Positions 9,901-19,378 of a stretch of 64,000 bases of DNA are shown piece by piece; position 1 is the stretch's first letter; every line of letters begins with the position of its first letter. This DNA is from Rhynchopus sp. YZ270_cl-10 (taxonomy: Eukaryota; Euglenozoa; Diplonemea; Diplonemida; Diplonemidae). The notes beneath the pieces are model-generated. The model saw nothing but the letters and a program-made list of their open reading frames with translations. It was not told the origin of the DNA and searched no databases. The position numbers and the translations under genes were made by a program. The stretch covers positions 992,001 through 1,056,000 of the forward strand of contig OZ037915.1 in the NCBI GenBank assembly GCA_964035575.1. Reading direction: 5' to 3'.

Positions 9901-10326
9901 TTTTTCACGGTTCGGAAAAGTACTTTTTTTAAAAGTGATATTTTTTGGTCAAAAAAAGTACTTTTTCACTTTTCGAAAAAAAAAGTACTTTTTTTTTTTC
10001 CATCAAAATTGTACAGGAAAAAAAAAAGTACTTGAAAAAAAAAAAAGTACTTTTTATTTTCCCGTCAAAAATTGTACGGAGAGAAAAAATAAAAAGTACT
10101 TTTTTTTTTTCTGTACAAAAAATTTAGAACACTGGAAAAAAAAAAGTACTTTTTATTTTTTCTCTCCGTACAATTTTTGACGGGAAAAAAAAAAGTACTT
10201 TTTTTTTTTTCCTCCGTACAATTTTTGCACAGAAAAAAAAAAAGTACTTTTTTTTCTTCAAGTACTTTTTTTTTTGGAAAAGTACTTTACTTTTGGGCAA
10301 AGTACTTTTCCGATCCGTGTTTTTTG
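9901..10326. repeat. Foldback array of GTACTTTTT palindromes
   Basis: About a dozen copies of the palindrome AAAAAGTACTTTTT alternate with phrases such as CCGTCAAAAATTGTACGG. The block folds on itself around 10120, where a CCCGTCAAAAATTGTACGG-side arm matches the CCGTACAATTTTTGACGGG arm. The outer ends are also inverted: CGGAAAAGTACTTT at 9912 against AAAGTACTTTTCCG at 10300. Reading frames through it are low-complexity and not genes. Confidence 0.8.
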
Positions 10327-11217
10327 CCAAAAAAAAATCGAGGTGACGTTGAAGAGAAGATAGAAGGATCTCAGGGGAACAAAGAAGAAGAATAAAAGGG
10401 GAAAATTTGAAACACAACAAAACATAGGGAAAAAAAATAATGAAATACAACAAAAAATAACCGGCTTTGGTTACATTGCAGAGACAGCAAGAGAGAGAGG
10501 CCACACACCCACCAACACCCCCTTTTTTTCGTTTTGCTTTTTTTTTCACTATTTTTAAAAGAATATAAGCAAACACTACACGCGAGGAAAAAGGAAGAAA
10601 AAAAAAAGCAAGAATAATAGAATAGAAAAAAAAATAACACTCGAGAACAACCGGGCAAAAAGAAAAAAAAAAACAAAACATGGGGGGAACTAGTACATCC
10701 TTCTTTCAATCGTCTTTTTTTGTTTTTTTTTAATTTTTTTTTGGTACCAAATTCACCCTAAATAAAGGGGAGGTAAATAAATTTGTGAAGGGAGAAACAA
10801 AAATAATTCCTTAATTGCGTTAGTGTAGAAACCCAGAGGGTAGAGGCTCCACTCTAAAATTTTTTTTGTTTTGTTTTTTTATTTTGGTGACTCCCTCCTC
10901 GCCTCGACACTCCTTTTCCCATACCTCCAGTTGTTTTTTTTTTTCCAGATGCCTTTTTTTTGTTCAGTTCTTTCACAACATCCATACCCGATTTTATGAA
11001 AAACAATTTTTCCATAGAAACACAAAGAAACAACAAAGAACATATTTGAACAGGGCCATCATCAGATTGAAAGAAAAAAACCTCCCCACAGGCAAAAAAA
11101 AGAAAACATTTTTTTAAACAGACACAGAAACACTTCCCTCCCTTCTTCCCCTCCCGTAATATAACAAAACTTTCATGAGACACGGGAATAAAAACGAGAC
11201 ACATTGTTTTTTTTTTG
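10327..11217. other. Gene-free intergenic sequence
   Basis: A-rich on this strand with many A and T runs and no supported ORF. A family D-like fragment (CCAGAGGGTAGAGGCTCCACT) lies near 10831. Confidence 0.45.
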
Positions 11218-11218
11218 G

Positions 11219-11260
11219 AAAACTTGATTGTAGTGTAGACACTACAACCAAACGCTTTTA
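11219..11260. repeat. Short palindrome of family D type
   Basis: AACTTGATTGTAGTGTAGACACTACAACCAA-like sequence in which GTAGTGT pairs with ACACTAC; the ends resemble the TTGGTTGTATTAGTG arm of family D. Confidence 0.4.
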
Positions 11261-11324
11261 AATTTTATTGTTCCCACCTCCAAAAAAATGAAGCGTTTAG
11301 AAAAAAAAAAGAAATAGCTTTTTT

Positions 11325-11361
11325 GTAAGATGAACCTAAGCCTCACTGTGCTTAGCCATCT
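11325..11361 (+). repeat. Hairpin family A, downstream of CAP
   Basis: GTAAGATGAACCTAAGCC followed by TCACTGTGCTTAGCCATCT. CTAAG pairs with CTTAG inside an AGATG/CATCT outer stem. In the sense of CAP it lies about 96 bases after the stop and is followed by a long U-tract. Confidence 0.65.
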
Positions 11362-11456
11362 AAAGAAAACTTTCAACGAGGAATGCACTTCTCCACATGC
11401 ATTCCCAATCATTTTTTTTTAAACCCATAACCCCTTCTCAACCCACACCCTCTCCT

Positions 11457-14400
11457 CTATCCTGCGTGCGACATAGGGGTGGTGCTGATTTTGTTGCCCT
11501 TGGTGATGTGGGAGACGAACTGTTCAGGGATGTTCATCTCGATGGGGTCAGCATCTTCGGTTTTCCCGGGGACGGTCACATTGATACAGGTACATGCCGA
11601 GGTGTTGATCTCACACTCAAGTGAATCCTTGGAGAGGTACAACATGAACTCCTTTGTCTTGTCAATTGAACAGCACGGGAGGCGCTCCGTCACCTGCACC
11701 TCGCACCCCTCGGAGGAGGTGACCTCGAGAGACCCGATGCATGATTCGAAGGAAACCTGAGTCTTCTTGCATTTGTCCATGGTGATGGAGTTGACCTTCC
11801 CCTTGACCTGGATGAAGGTGTTCTGGCAGGCGTAGATGTAGAGCGACTGTGTCTTGTCGCCGTCAATCTCAATGTTCTTTTGTTCGGTGCGGCTGCCCAT
11901 GTGGTATTCGATGACCCACTTTTTGCCTTGGAGGTCGGTGGTGGCAGTGCCGGTGGGCCAGCCCTGCTTCTTTGCGCGAAGTGCAGCTGCCTCGGCGAGC
12001 TTGGCCTTCTTCTTCTCAAGCTCGTCAAGGTCAATCGGGGAGGACTCACCCTCCTTGCGGTTCTTGTGCACCTTCTGGTCGTCGCTGACCTTCTTCAGCC
12101 CTTTGCTGATGTCCGTTCCCTGTGAGATCGCCTTCGCCAGCTCGCTCTCCTCGCTTGCGCCAGAGGCCTTCACCACATTCACCTCCTTCTTTGGTGCTGC
12201 CGCAGGGATGGCGTCTGCCTTCAGCGCAGGGGCACCACCCTTCCATGCAAGCCCTGTCTTGTGCTCCTGCTTCACGTAGGTTGTGAGTGCAGCGCACAGA
12301 CCCTTGTACTCATCGCAGAAGCGCTTGTGTGCGTCGTCCCCCTTGTTCTTCATCAGGATCTTGTTCAAATAGAAAGTAACCTGAGTGGTCTGCTCGGTAA
12401 CGTGAGGCACAGTGGTAGGGACCTGTGAGGGGTTCGGATGTATTGAGAGGATTGGGGGAAGATTGTGAGGGGGAAAAGGTCAAGGTGAGTTGGGTTGAAT
12501 AAAAAAAGGGGGTAAAATTGATAGCATTATTAGAGTAAATGTAGACTTCGTTCTGCAGATCTTTTCAAATAAAGTTGAAATGAAAGCTCAGCTTTTTACA
12601 GCTGCAAAATCGAAAATTGGTAAAGCGTGGGGTGAACCCGAACCGTGCTGTCCCTGCATCCATTTTCAAGGTGAACATTTGACATGACTTCCCGTTTCGG
12701 TCAGATAAATGAAATAAATGAAAAGTTGACAGATGACGCTGCCTCAGAGGGGTTGCGCTGTGTTGTGCTGTTGTCACATACCGACACCCACGCAATAAGT
12801 TGTGCACCGTCGTCAAGCGACTTGCCGTGCTGGTCGAGATCTCTGTCCTTGATGGCCGACACCTTCTCCGACACTTCGCCCATCTTGCCGATTTGCGCGC
12901 CAAGGCTTGCAGAGAAGACGTCGTCGCTGGGCTTTGAGCACACCTCGACTTGGGAGAGGAAGGATCTGTGAAGTGAGGAGGGGAGGTTAGGTGTCTGAGG
13001 CATGCACTGTCAATAGAAGCCTTGGCTTAATTTTATGTGACCACCACCGGTAGGGCCCTCTCAACATACAACGAGAAACGATAAAAGACAAAATGCGTGT
13101 TCTGTGTTGCTATTTTTATTACACAATGCTCCCCACTGACTACCTGGCCGTGAAGAGGAACCCTCTATGCCAAAAAAAAAAAAAAAACGAATCTTGTTAG
13201 ATGAACTGTGCCTCTCTCGTGCACAGCTGCTCATCGCAACATCTTTGTCTTGGCGTCCTATGCTGACACGATTCAAAAAAAAAAAAAAAAAGGTGAACAG
13301 TGGAGCTTGCAACTACACTATTCCAACAATTTGTCACAAAAAAAAAACAGGCCAAGTGGAATACCTTTGCGCAAGGAACGCTTCTTCAAGCGCTGCCGCT
13401 GCCTCTCCAAGCTGGGGGGAAAGTGCCTGTGGGTAGGTGTTGTGTTTGTCTCTTTTCTCCAGCAATCTGCTACGGTCTTGTCGCTGTGCAGTCGTTGCTT
13501 CTTAAGCGACAGTGTATTGTGGCGACACCCTCCATGTGTCAGTATACCACTTTGTTTGGTTGGTTTCTAAACAAACAGAGTAAACAGCCAAAGTCAAAAA
13601 CAGTCAATAAAATGGAACCATGCAACTGCTTCTTGTGTGCACGCAGACACTGGACCTCCGCGCGGAAAAAAGAACAAAAAAAATGAAAAGTTTATCAGAT
13701 GACCCTAAGCCTCTCGTGCTTAGTAGGTAGTCACCTTGAAAAAAAAAGCAGCCAAAGATGAATATGCCTCTCGTGCACACATATCTTTAACCCCACCGTA
13801 CATCCATTTGAGCATGTGTTGGTGGGGCAAGCAACCTGCGTGCTATACACACCTCAGCCGCCTTCACCAAGGGGGTTACGCTCTTGAGAAATTCGTCGAA
13901 CGCCTGCACGCTGTTTCCCCCTGTCGGTGCAGAGCTGTATGGTTGGTTGATGATTTTGGCTTTGTTGTTTTCATTCTCCTTCTTCTTCTATATTAGGTCT
14001 TCATTTTTTTAGCTGACATCCCGCCAGACAGACACCTCTCACAAAACAAAAAACCCTTTCCCCTCTTTTGGACACCAATGTAAATAAACTGAACACATCC
14101 CATGATACCAACTGATCTGTCCTTACTAAGCTACTACTATGTTTTTTTTTTCCCATTGACCGTAGCCGTTTAGAGGCTCTTTGCCTGACGTACGTTACAA
14201 TGGGTGAGGGGGGGGAGGAAAGGAAGCGTAAGGACAGATCTATCGTTGGTAAGCGATGTTCAGAAAAAAAAAGGGGGTGGGATCATTTATATACCTCTCC
14301 TCCTCCTGCACTTCGCCCGTTGTGCTCCCCCAAGCCACCCCAGTGGTGTGGTGCTGCTTGACGTACTTCTGCACCTCCTCAAGGATCTCCTTGAAGTCCT

Positions 14401-15256
14401 TCACCCACTGCACCTGCTTCTCGTCCTTCCCCTTTGCTGCCATCAGCACCTTGTTCCCCGAGTACATGCACGACGCAATCGTCTCCGCACAGAAGGGTAC
14501 AGGCGTCTTGTCGACGGTGATCCACGCCAGGATCTGGATGCCCTCTGCAACCGTCTTTCCGTGCAGGGCAGTGTCCCGCGAGGACTTCAGCTCTGCAATG
14601 GCGCCCATGAGCTCGCTGGTGCTCTCAATCATTTCGCCGAACTGTGAAAAAGCAAGGTTTGGAGATCAGACCGAAAAGTTTCCAGATGATTATGCTTCAC
14701 CGTGCATACACATCTTTGAAAAGACCATCTAACAATTAGTCACAAAGAGAAGTCGTATGCGAAAAAAAGGACACTGTACAGATACAAAGAAAGGGTTTAT
14801 AAGATGAACCTAAGCAAAGAAGAAAGCTGAATATGCCCCATACGCATAATAGAGGTGAGAGACGCACGACAAGAAAAACAAAAACAAAATATATGTCGTT
14901 TGTGTATATCAACACTTGAATGCACAATAAATAATAGCTATTTTACAGAGTTGAGGACGACTCGCGTCTTCTAAGTACAATATCCTTCAGGCAACATTGA
15001 GTACAGATCCTATCTAGGTGATTTGTCGTCACGATAAAAAAAAAAATAAATAAACACGATGGGACGGAGGGGTAGACAGTACCTTCTCCTCGTTCGGCTT
15101 CTTCATGCTCACTGCCTTGGCGATGAAGGCTTTCTGTGCCTCGAATGCCGCAAGCACCTTCTCACCGTACTTCTCCCCACCCTCCCAGCAGTCGGAGGAC
15201 TTCGCCCATGGTGCCACAAAGCTGTCGATCAGCGATTGGAAGTCCGCAGCGGCCAT
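11457..15256 (-). CDS. Adenylyl cyclase-associated protein (CAP) with two N-terminal helical domains
   Basis: CAP recycles actin monomers in the cytosol with cofilin. Proposed exons (minus): 15256-15083, 14641-14295, 13910-13853, 13426-13365, 12965-12782, 12422-11457. All joins use GT-AG, the phases agree, and the sum is 596 codons plus stop. Exons 1-2 encode a CAP-N helical folded domain ending VQKYVKQHHTTGVAWGS. Exons 3-6 encode a second one (AFDEFLKSVTPLVKAAE, then AWVSVPTTVPHVTEQ and YVKQEHKTGLAWKGGAP), a short linker, and the CARP beta-helix actin-binding domain (from about GWPTGTATTDLQGKKWVIEY to SHITKGNKISTTPMSHAG). Ordinary CAP has one N-terminal domain. No initiating exon was found for the second domain alone, which favours a fused gene, but a separate upstream N-domain gene (14240-15256) is possible. 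CAP identity is firm; the fusion is less so. Confidence 0.75.
12423..12781 (-). other. CAP intron 5 with a family C-like repeat
   Basis: Donor GTATGT after AWVS and acceptor CCCCTCACAG. On the opposite strand, 12608-12710 has the GGGGTGAACCCGAACCGTGC and CATCCATTTTCAAGGTG phrases of diverged family C. Confidence 0.6.
13098..13166 (+). repeat. Dispersed repeat family H, in CAP intron 4
   Basis: TTTTTATTACACAATGCTCC then CCACTGACTACCTGGCCGTG and AAGAGGAACCCTCT. A second copy lies at 53717-53790. AGAGG pairs with CCTCT. Confidence 0.6.
13690..13795 (+). repeat. Hairpins of families A and E, in CAP intron 3
   Basis: Family A (13690-13737): CAGATGACCCTAAGCCTCTC then GTGCTTAGTAGG, stem CTAAG/CTTAG. 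Family E (13757-13795): AAAGATGAATATGCCTCTCG then TGCACACATATCTTT. Both are preceded by A-runs, so in the intron RNA each is a hairpin followed by U. Confidence 0.6.
14680..14816 (+). repeat. Hairpins of families E and A, in CAP intron 1
   Basis: Family E at 14680-14725 has TATGC pairing with GCATA inside AGATG/CATCT. A truncated family A copy (TTTATAAGATGAACCTAAGC) follows at 14795-14816. Confidence 0.55.
14940..15012 (-). repeat. Repeat with GATCTGTACTCAATGTTG motif
   Basis: Reads GATCTGTACTCAATGTTGCC on the minus strand and ends near CCTCAACTCTG. A related copy (28477-28550, plus strand) has the same start and a CCTCAACTCC end. Shorter matches lie at 49293 and 55697. Not identified. Confidence 0.4.
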
Positions 15257-15299
15257 TTTGTATGACTCTTTGTGTGTTGTGTTCTGGGATGTGGCGTAG

Positions 15300-16310
15300 G
15301 TGCCTTTCGAAGGGGGGGGTTTGAAAGCTTGTTTACTTGTTTTGTTTTTATTTTGCTACTCTGGTTGTTTTGTATTGTAGTTCACTGGAGTACTTTGAAA
15401 GTTACGTATGTGCCTTTCGAAGTACAACACCCCAAACCCCAAAATACGTTTCGCGTCACAAAAAAAAAGTCGCCAAATTTCCCCAAAAAACCCCCCCAAA
15501 TCCGCCTTATTTGGACACCAAGTTTGGGTACTGCATAATTTTTTTTACAGAATATTGTTCCACTTCAACGCAACGGGATCTCCGCCTATCAGCAGTGCTG
15601 CCGTACTGGAGAACGGAAGGTGGGGAGAGGAAGAGAGACAGTGGGGTAAGGCGTACACTTTTCTTTTTTTTTTTTTCAGCATCATCAAAAATATTGGTCA
15701 AAAAAAGGGGGTAAAAACAAACGAACAACGCAAAGAGAGAAACATGGTAAGATACAAGCCTAACCCCACATGCTTAGTCACCATACGTAAATAAGAAGAG
15801 AACGGGATGCCGTCGCTCCGCAAGCTGTTGTCTTTTTCTTCTACCAAGCATGACTGCACAAATACTGTGCGAAAAAGAGTAACAAACTAGCAGATACACA
15901 CACCGTACGTCGTATTTATATCTCCTATTTGCCGAGAACTTGGTATTAAAAAAAAAACAAAAACAAAAGGAAAAGACAGGTTCAAGGCAAAAACGATCGT
16001 CGCCTTGAAAGGCGGAAAGATCATTTGTTGAAATTTTCTGGCTTTTCTGAACTTTTTCCAGCTACTTTTCTGGTCGAGTAGCCATTTCCAGCCACTTTTC
16101 ATACCCGCAGCCACCAGGGGAGTCAGAGGAGTTTCAACACGAAAACCTCGTTTGCGCAGAAACGCTATACGAAGTTATCGTTCCCAACCCAAAAGAGGTA
16201 AATGTGTGTGTTTGATAACAGATTTAGAGTGGGAAACACCTGAACGGAGCATAGCCCTCTGCGAAAAAATAATGCAAAAAAAAAAAAATAATGATGGTGC
16301 TCCAGGAGGG
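15300..16310. other. Gene-free intergenic sequence upstream of CAP
   Basis: No supported gene. A diverged family A hairpin lies at 15747-15783. At 16195-16265 is a segment (TGTGTTTGATAACAGATTTA and CCTGAACGGAGCATAGCCC) that recurs inverted at about 42545-42605. Confidence 0.4.
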
Positions 16311-16609
16311 CCGATATTGACAGGTCGCTGACAGGTCGTTGCCATAGGGGGGGGGGGGGGTCATTTTTTAACGGCCCTTAGCGATTTTTTGGTGGGGCAC
16401 ACACACAGACACACAGTGGCCCATACGGACCCTCAGGGTACACGAAGTAACGGGTGGTACATGTGGTACAGGTGGCGAAATCAGGTAGTGGTACAATGGT
16501 TTTGGGGGTGGTTCTGGGCAGCTTTCGGCGGTGATTTCTGGTAAGACCTAAAAAATCCTCAAAAATCGTTGTGAAAATTATGGGGGGTGGGGTTTTTACA
16601 TATCGACAC

Positions 16610-16890
16610 ATGTAACATGATCACATGTAACTAATACATGTAACTGTTACATTACATGTGAAGTTACATGTCATTTACGTGTAACGGTTTTTCACATGTA
16701 CCATTCCATGTAACTTACTTCACCGCCGTGTGCTCCCCAAACCCCGGGGTACCCCGCGCGGACCCTACACGACGGTGAAGTAAATGACACGTGCCACCTA
16801 AAAATGACATGCTCTTAGCAGGTCATTTCACCTGTGGCACATGTCACTTTACATGTCCAATGACATGTGGCTAACATGTAAAAAAAAGTT
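16610..16890. repeat. Cluster of ACATGTAAC palindromes and a GGTGAAGTAA inverted pair
   Basis: Many copies of ACATGTAAC, GTTACATG and TGACATG. A larger inverted pair, TTACTTCACCGCCGTG against CACGACGGTGAAGTAA, spans about 16710-16786. The same GGTGAAGTAAATGAC end occurs in inverted arrangement at 53507-53615. Confidence 0.6.
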
Positions 16891-16917
16891 ACGCGTAAAT
16901 CACAATGTAAGGGGACA

Positions 16918-17256
16918 ATGGGAGATACTCCGGACATGGATACCCACACAGAATACACGGTTACCCAGACATCTGTCAGGCAATCACTGATTCACTTCAC
17001 ACAGGTCGGGCAGGCGCTGCCTGCCCATCCTCTTGTTCCTGTCTGCTATCGATTCCAGGTTCAGAACGTTCAGACGTTTAGTCAAAATGCTTTGAGTGAT
17101 GACTCCTTTTGGGATACAGAAAACCACACCAAGCGCGATCGCTGCTTCGGCAACGTGTCGAAATCAGCAGCGTCACACAGCCCTGAGCCCCTCAAAGCTG
17201 GAGGTGATTTCTACTACCACAGCTGGTCTGTGAACACATTCACAGACCAGCTGTGA
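16918..17256 (+). CDS. Hypothetical 112-residue ORF inside the TIR element
   Basis: ATG to TGA on the plus strand, against the direction of all other genes. Composition is not low-complexity (for example FTQVGQALPAHPLVPVCYRF), but no domain was recognised. The last codons run into a perfect inverted repeat at 17221-17252. It may be a real element-encoded ORF or chance. Confidence 0.25.
   Translation: MGDTPDMDTHTEYTVTQTSVRQSLIHFTQVGQALPAHPLVPVCYRFQVQNVQTFSQNALSDDSFWDTENHTKRDRCFGNVSKSAASHSPEPLKAGGDFYYHSWSVNTFTDQL
17221..17252. repeat. Perfect inverted repeat with 14-base arms
   Basis: AGCTGGTCTGTGAA, a four-base loop, and TTCACAGACCAGCT. Confidence 0.85.
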
Positions 17257-17303
17257 AGCGGCAAAGAGTCGTTCAAGCTGGGATGCACAAGATAGAACGT
17301 GTG

Positions 17304-17560
17304 GTGTACCTGTGTACCTGTGTACCTGTGTACCTGTGTACCTGTGTACCTGTGTACCTGTGTACCTGTGTACCTGTGTACCTGTGTACCTGTGTACCTG
17401 TGTACCTGTGTACCTGTGTACCTGTGTACCTGTGTACCTGTGTACCTGTGTACCTGTGTACCTGTGTACCTGTGTACCTGTGTACCTGTGTACCTGTGTA
17501 CCTGTGTACCTGTGTACCTGTGTACCTGTGTACCTGTGTACCTGTGTACCTGTGTACCTG
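17304..17560. repeat. 8-bp satellite (GTGTACCT)n, about 32 copies
   Basis: An uninterrupted perfect array. Because 8 is not a multiple of 3, the same protein pattern (VPVYLCTC) appears in all three plus frames and a TGTQVHRY pattern on the minus strand; none is a gene. Confidence 0.97.
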
Positions 17561-17700
17561 AAAATGGCTAAGTACTATTAAAAAATGACCCACCCCCCCC
17601 GATATTGACAGGTCGCTGACAGGTCGTTGACTCATTTCCTATAGCACCAAATGAGAATAATATTTTGAAAACAAAAAAGGCAAGAAAAGAAAGAAAAAAA

Positions 17701-17740
17701 GTTGGCAAGATAAACCTCAGCCTCTTTCGTGATTGGCTAT
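17701..17740 (+). repeat. Diverged hairpin family A
   Basis: GGCAAGATAAACCTCAGCCT followed by CTTTCGTGATTGGCTAT, preceded by an A-run. Confidence 0.4.
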
Positions 17741-17849
17741 TTTTCAACTTACCTTCCTTCACCCCCCCTGTAAGGGTAACCGTAGGTGAAGTAAGGTATA
17801 GTATTGAAATCGATGTGGGGGGGGAGTAAAGGGTCAATATTACAAACCC

Positions 17850-18010
17850 GGATTTTGAGGAAAATTTTGGCCGAAAATGGGCCCCACGTATAAGCAACCG
17901 GGCTCATATTTCTCAAAATTTAAGTGGTCAAAAAATTGTCCAATTTTCGAGATTGACCCCACCACTGCACGGGCGGAGCCCAAAAATGCAAATAAGGACC
18001 CTTTTTAATT
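17850..18010 (-). repeat. Satellite family unit, inverted
   Basis: Reverse complement of a 249-bp satellite unit, including GTGGGGCCC, GACCACTTAAATTTTGAG and GGGCTCCGCCCGTGCAG. Confidence 0.75.
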
Positions 18011-18117
18011 TGTTCTCTTGAAATGTGTAATTTCAAGTTTTCTAGAAAAAAATGATAACTGATCCTACAAGGGTTGAAGGAAGGTGTGTTGAAAACAACA
18101 ACAACAATAAAACAACG

Positions 18118-18531
18118 AATTGCTAAGAAAAAAAACGAGGTGTGCTGTGGGAAACTCCCCGCGATTTTTGAAACCAACATAGCAGCCTGGCGCTTTGCTG
18201 GGCGGTGCTGATGCGCATGGTGTGATCGACGACAAGTTGTCGTCTGTGTTCCTTGCGCAGTCCTCCTCCGGCGACGATGAGTAGGAGGCTGTGGACGACA
18301 ACGAGCTGTAACACGCCGACCATCGATCGAGCAAATGGTGCTGGACGAAGAGGGGTCTGAGGATGACAGCCCCCGTTCTTGAACGTTTCAAGTGCAGGCG
18401 CCCCAGTGGTTCTGGCAGTGTTTTCGCATACCTGCAGAAGAGCAGAGTGTAGATTTTTCTACAGGGCGGTGTTCAGGAGTGTGGGTCACCCCATAACCAC
18501 AGCACACCCCGTTTTTTTTCTGATAGCAATT
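18118..18531. mobile_element. Non-autonomous TIR element, copy 2
   Basis: Same ends as 5624-6093: AATTGCTAAG then a run of A and GGTGTGCTGTGG on the left, CCACAGCACACCCCG, a T-run and TAGCAATT on the right. The internal sequence is homologous to copy 1 in reverse orientation, including IEQMVLDEE-type coding traces, but has no intact ORF. Confidence 0.55.
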
Positions 18532-19077
18532 ACTTGTTTTTTTTTTTTTTTCAATTAGGAAAATTTGAAACCTGTACAGTGGGAGTATCCATCTCCACCG
18601 AGACGCCCATGCAGGAACAGGGGCTCCTTCAGCCAACGCTGAAACCACAGGTAAAACCACAAGCCATTTACTTCTCACCGCCGTGTAATTGACAGAATGT
18701 GTAGCACAGCAAAAACTAAAACTGTGGGGGAGGGGTGAAATAAAGAGAAATTGAAAGTGCAAACGTCTCACCGTTCAAATAAATAAAAATAACGAATTTA
18801 TGTGGATTGAAAGCAGTACCCCCCCCCCCCCCCCCCCGCAAAAAAGAAAGTGTCGACAACACATGGTTGACAACCTGCAGGGGAAACACTGACTATCCCA
18901 CTACTCTACTACTGTCTTTTGAAAGCTTTTTTTACCATTCCTCTTGTAACATGTACTGATCCTGGTCCCTGGAAGCTCCAAGAAAATGAAGTCGGGCGGG
19001 CTAAAGAGAAAGTTGCCTTCCGAAACGTGCACACAACTGGCAAAAAGGACCTGTTATATTACCATCAACTTACATGG

Positions 19078-19190
19078 TGGCCTCGTAAGGATATTACGGG
19101 CGTCATGGCATCGTAACTACGGGACCTCGATGTCATGACGACATACCACTGTTCCCCCCGTGTTTGCCCTCGTCAGTCGTTAGTACGACA
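19078..19190. repeat. Dispersed repeat family K
   Basis: GTGGCCTCGTAAGGATATTACGGGCG through CATGACGACATACC, with several CGTCAT/ATGACG inverted pairs. A diverged relative lies at 49962-50070. It lies about 190 bases after the stop of the cyclase gene. Confidence 0.4.
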
Positions 19191-19378
19191 ATAGGGTGAG
19201 AGGTGAATAATCAACAGGGGAACAGGCGTGAGGACGTAATGGAATTCAGTTACTAATAACACTGCGTGTAAAGCAAAAACAAACAAAAAACGCACGCACA
19301 CACATAACCGGAAACAAAACCCAAAAAAGAATCTACTGGCAATGCATTTATCCTTTCATTATTTCTTTCTTTTTCTTT

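Larger units (their letters stand above)
16314..17628. mobile_element. TIR element flanked by a 29-bp direct repeat
   Basis: Inverted ends: GGGTCATTTTTTAA then CTTAGCGATTTT on the left (about 16358), and AAATGGCTAAG then TTAAAAAATGACCC on the right (to about 17592). Directly outside both ends is the same 29-bp sequence in direct orientation, beginning GATATTGACAGGTCGCTGAC (16314-16342 and 17600-17628). That is long for a target-site duplication, so it may be part of a larger duplication. Inside are ACATGTAAC-type palindromes (16610-16880), an ORF at 16918-17256 and an 8-bp satellite. Confidence 0.5.

Noticed and set aside
11854-12279. Plus-strand ORF opposite CAP
   Set aside because: Shadow of the CAP C-terminal exon.
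17253-17635. Cys/Val/Tyr-rich ORFs through 17304-17560
   Set aside because: Artefacts of the 8-bp satellite; the same repeat appears in three frames and on both strands.
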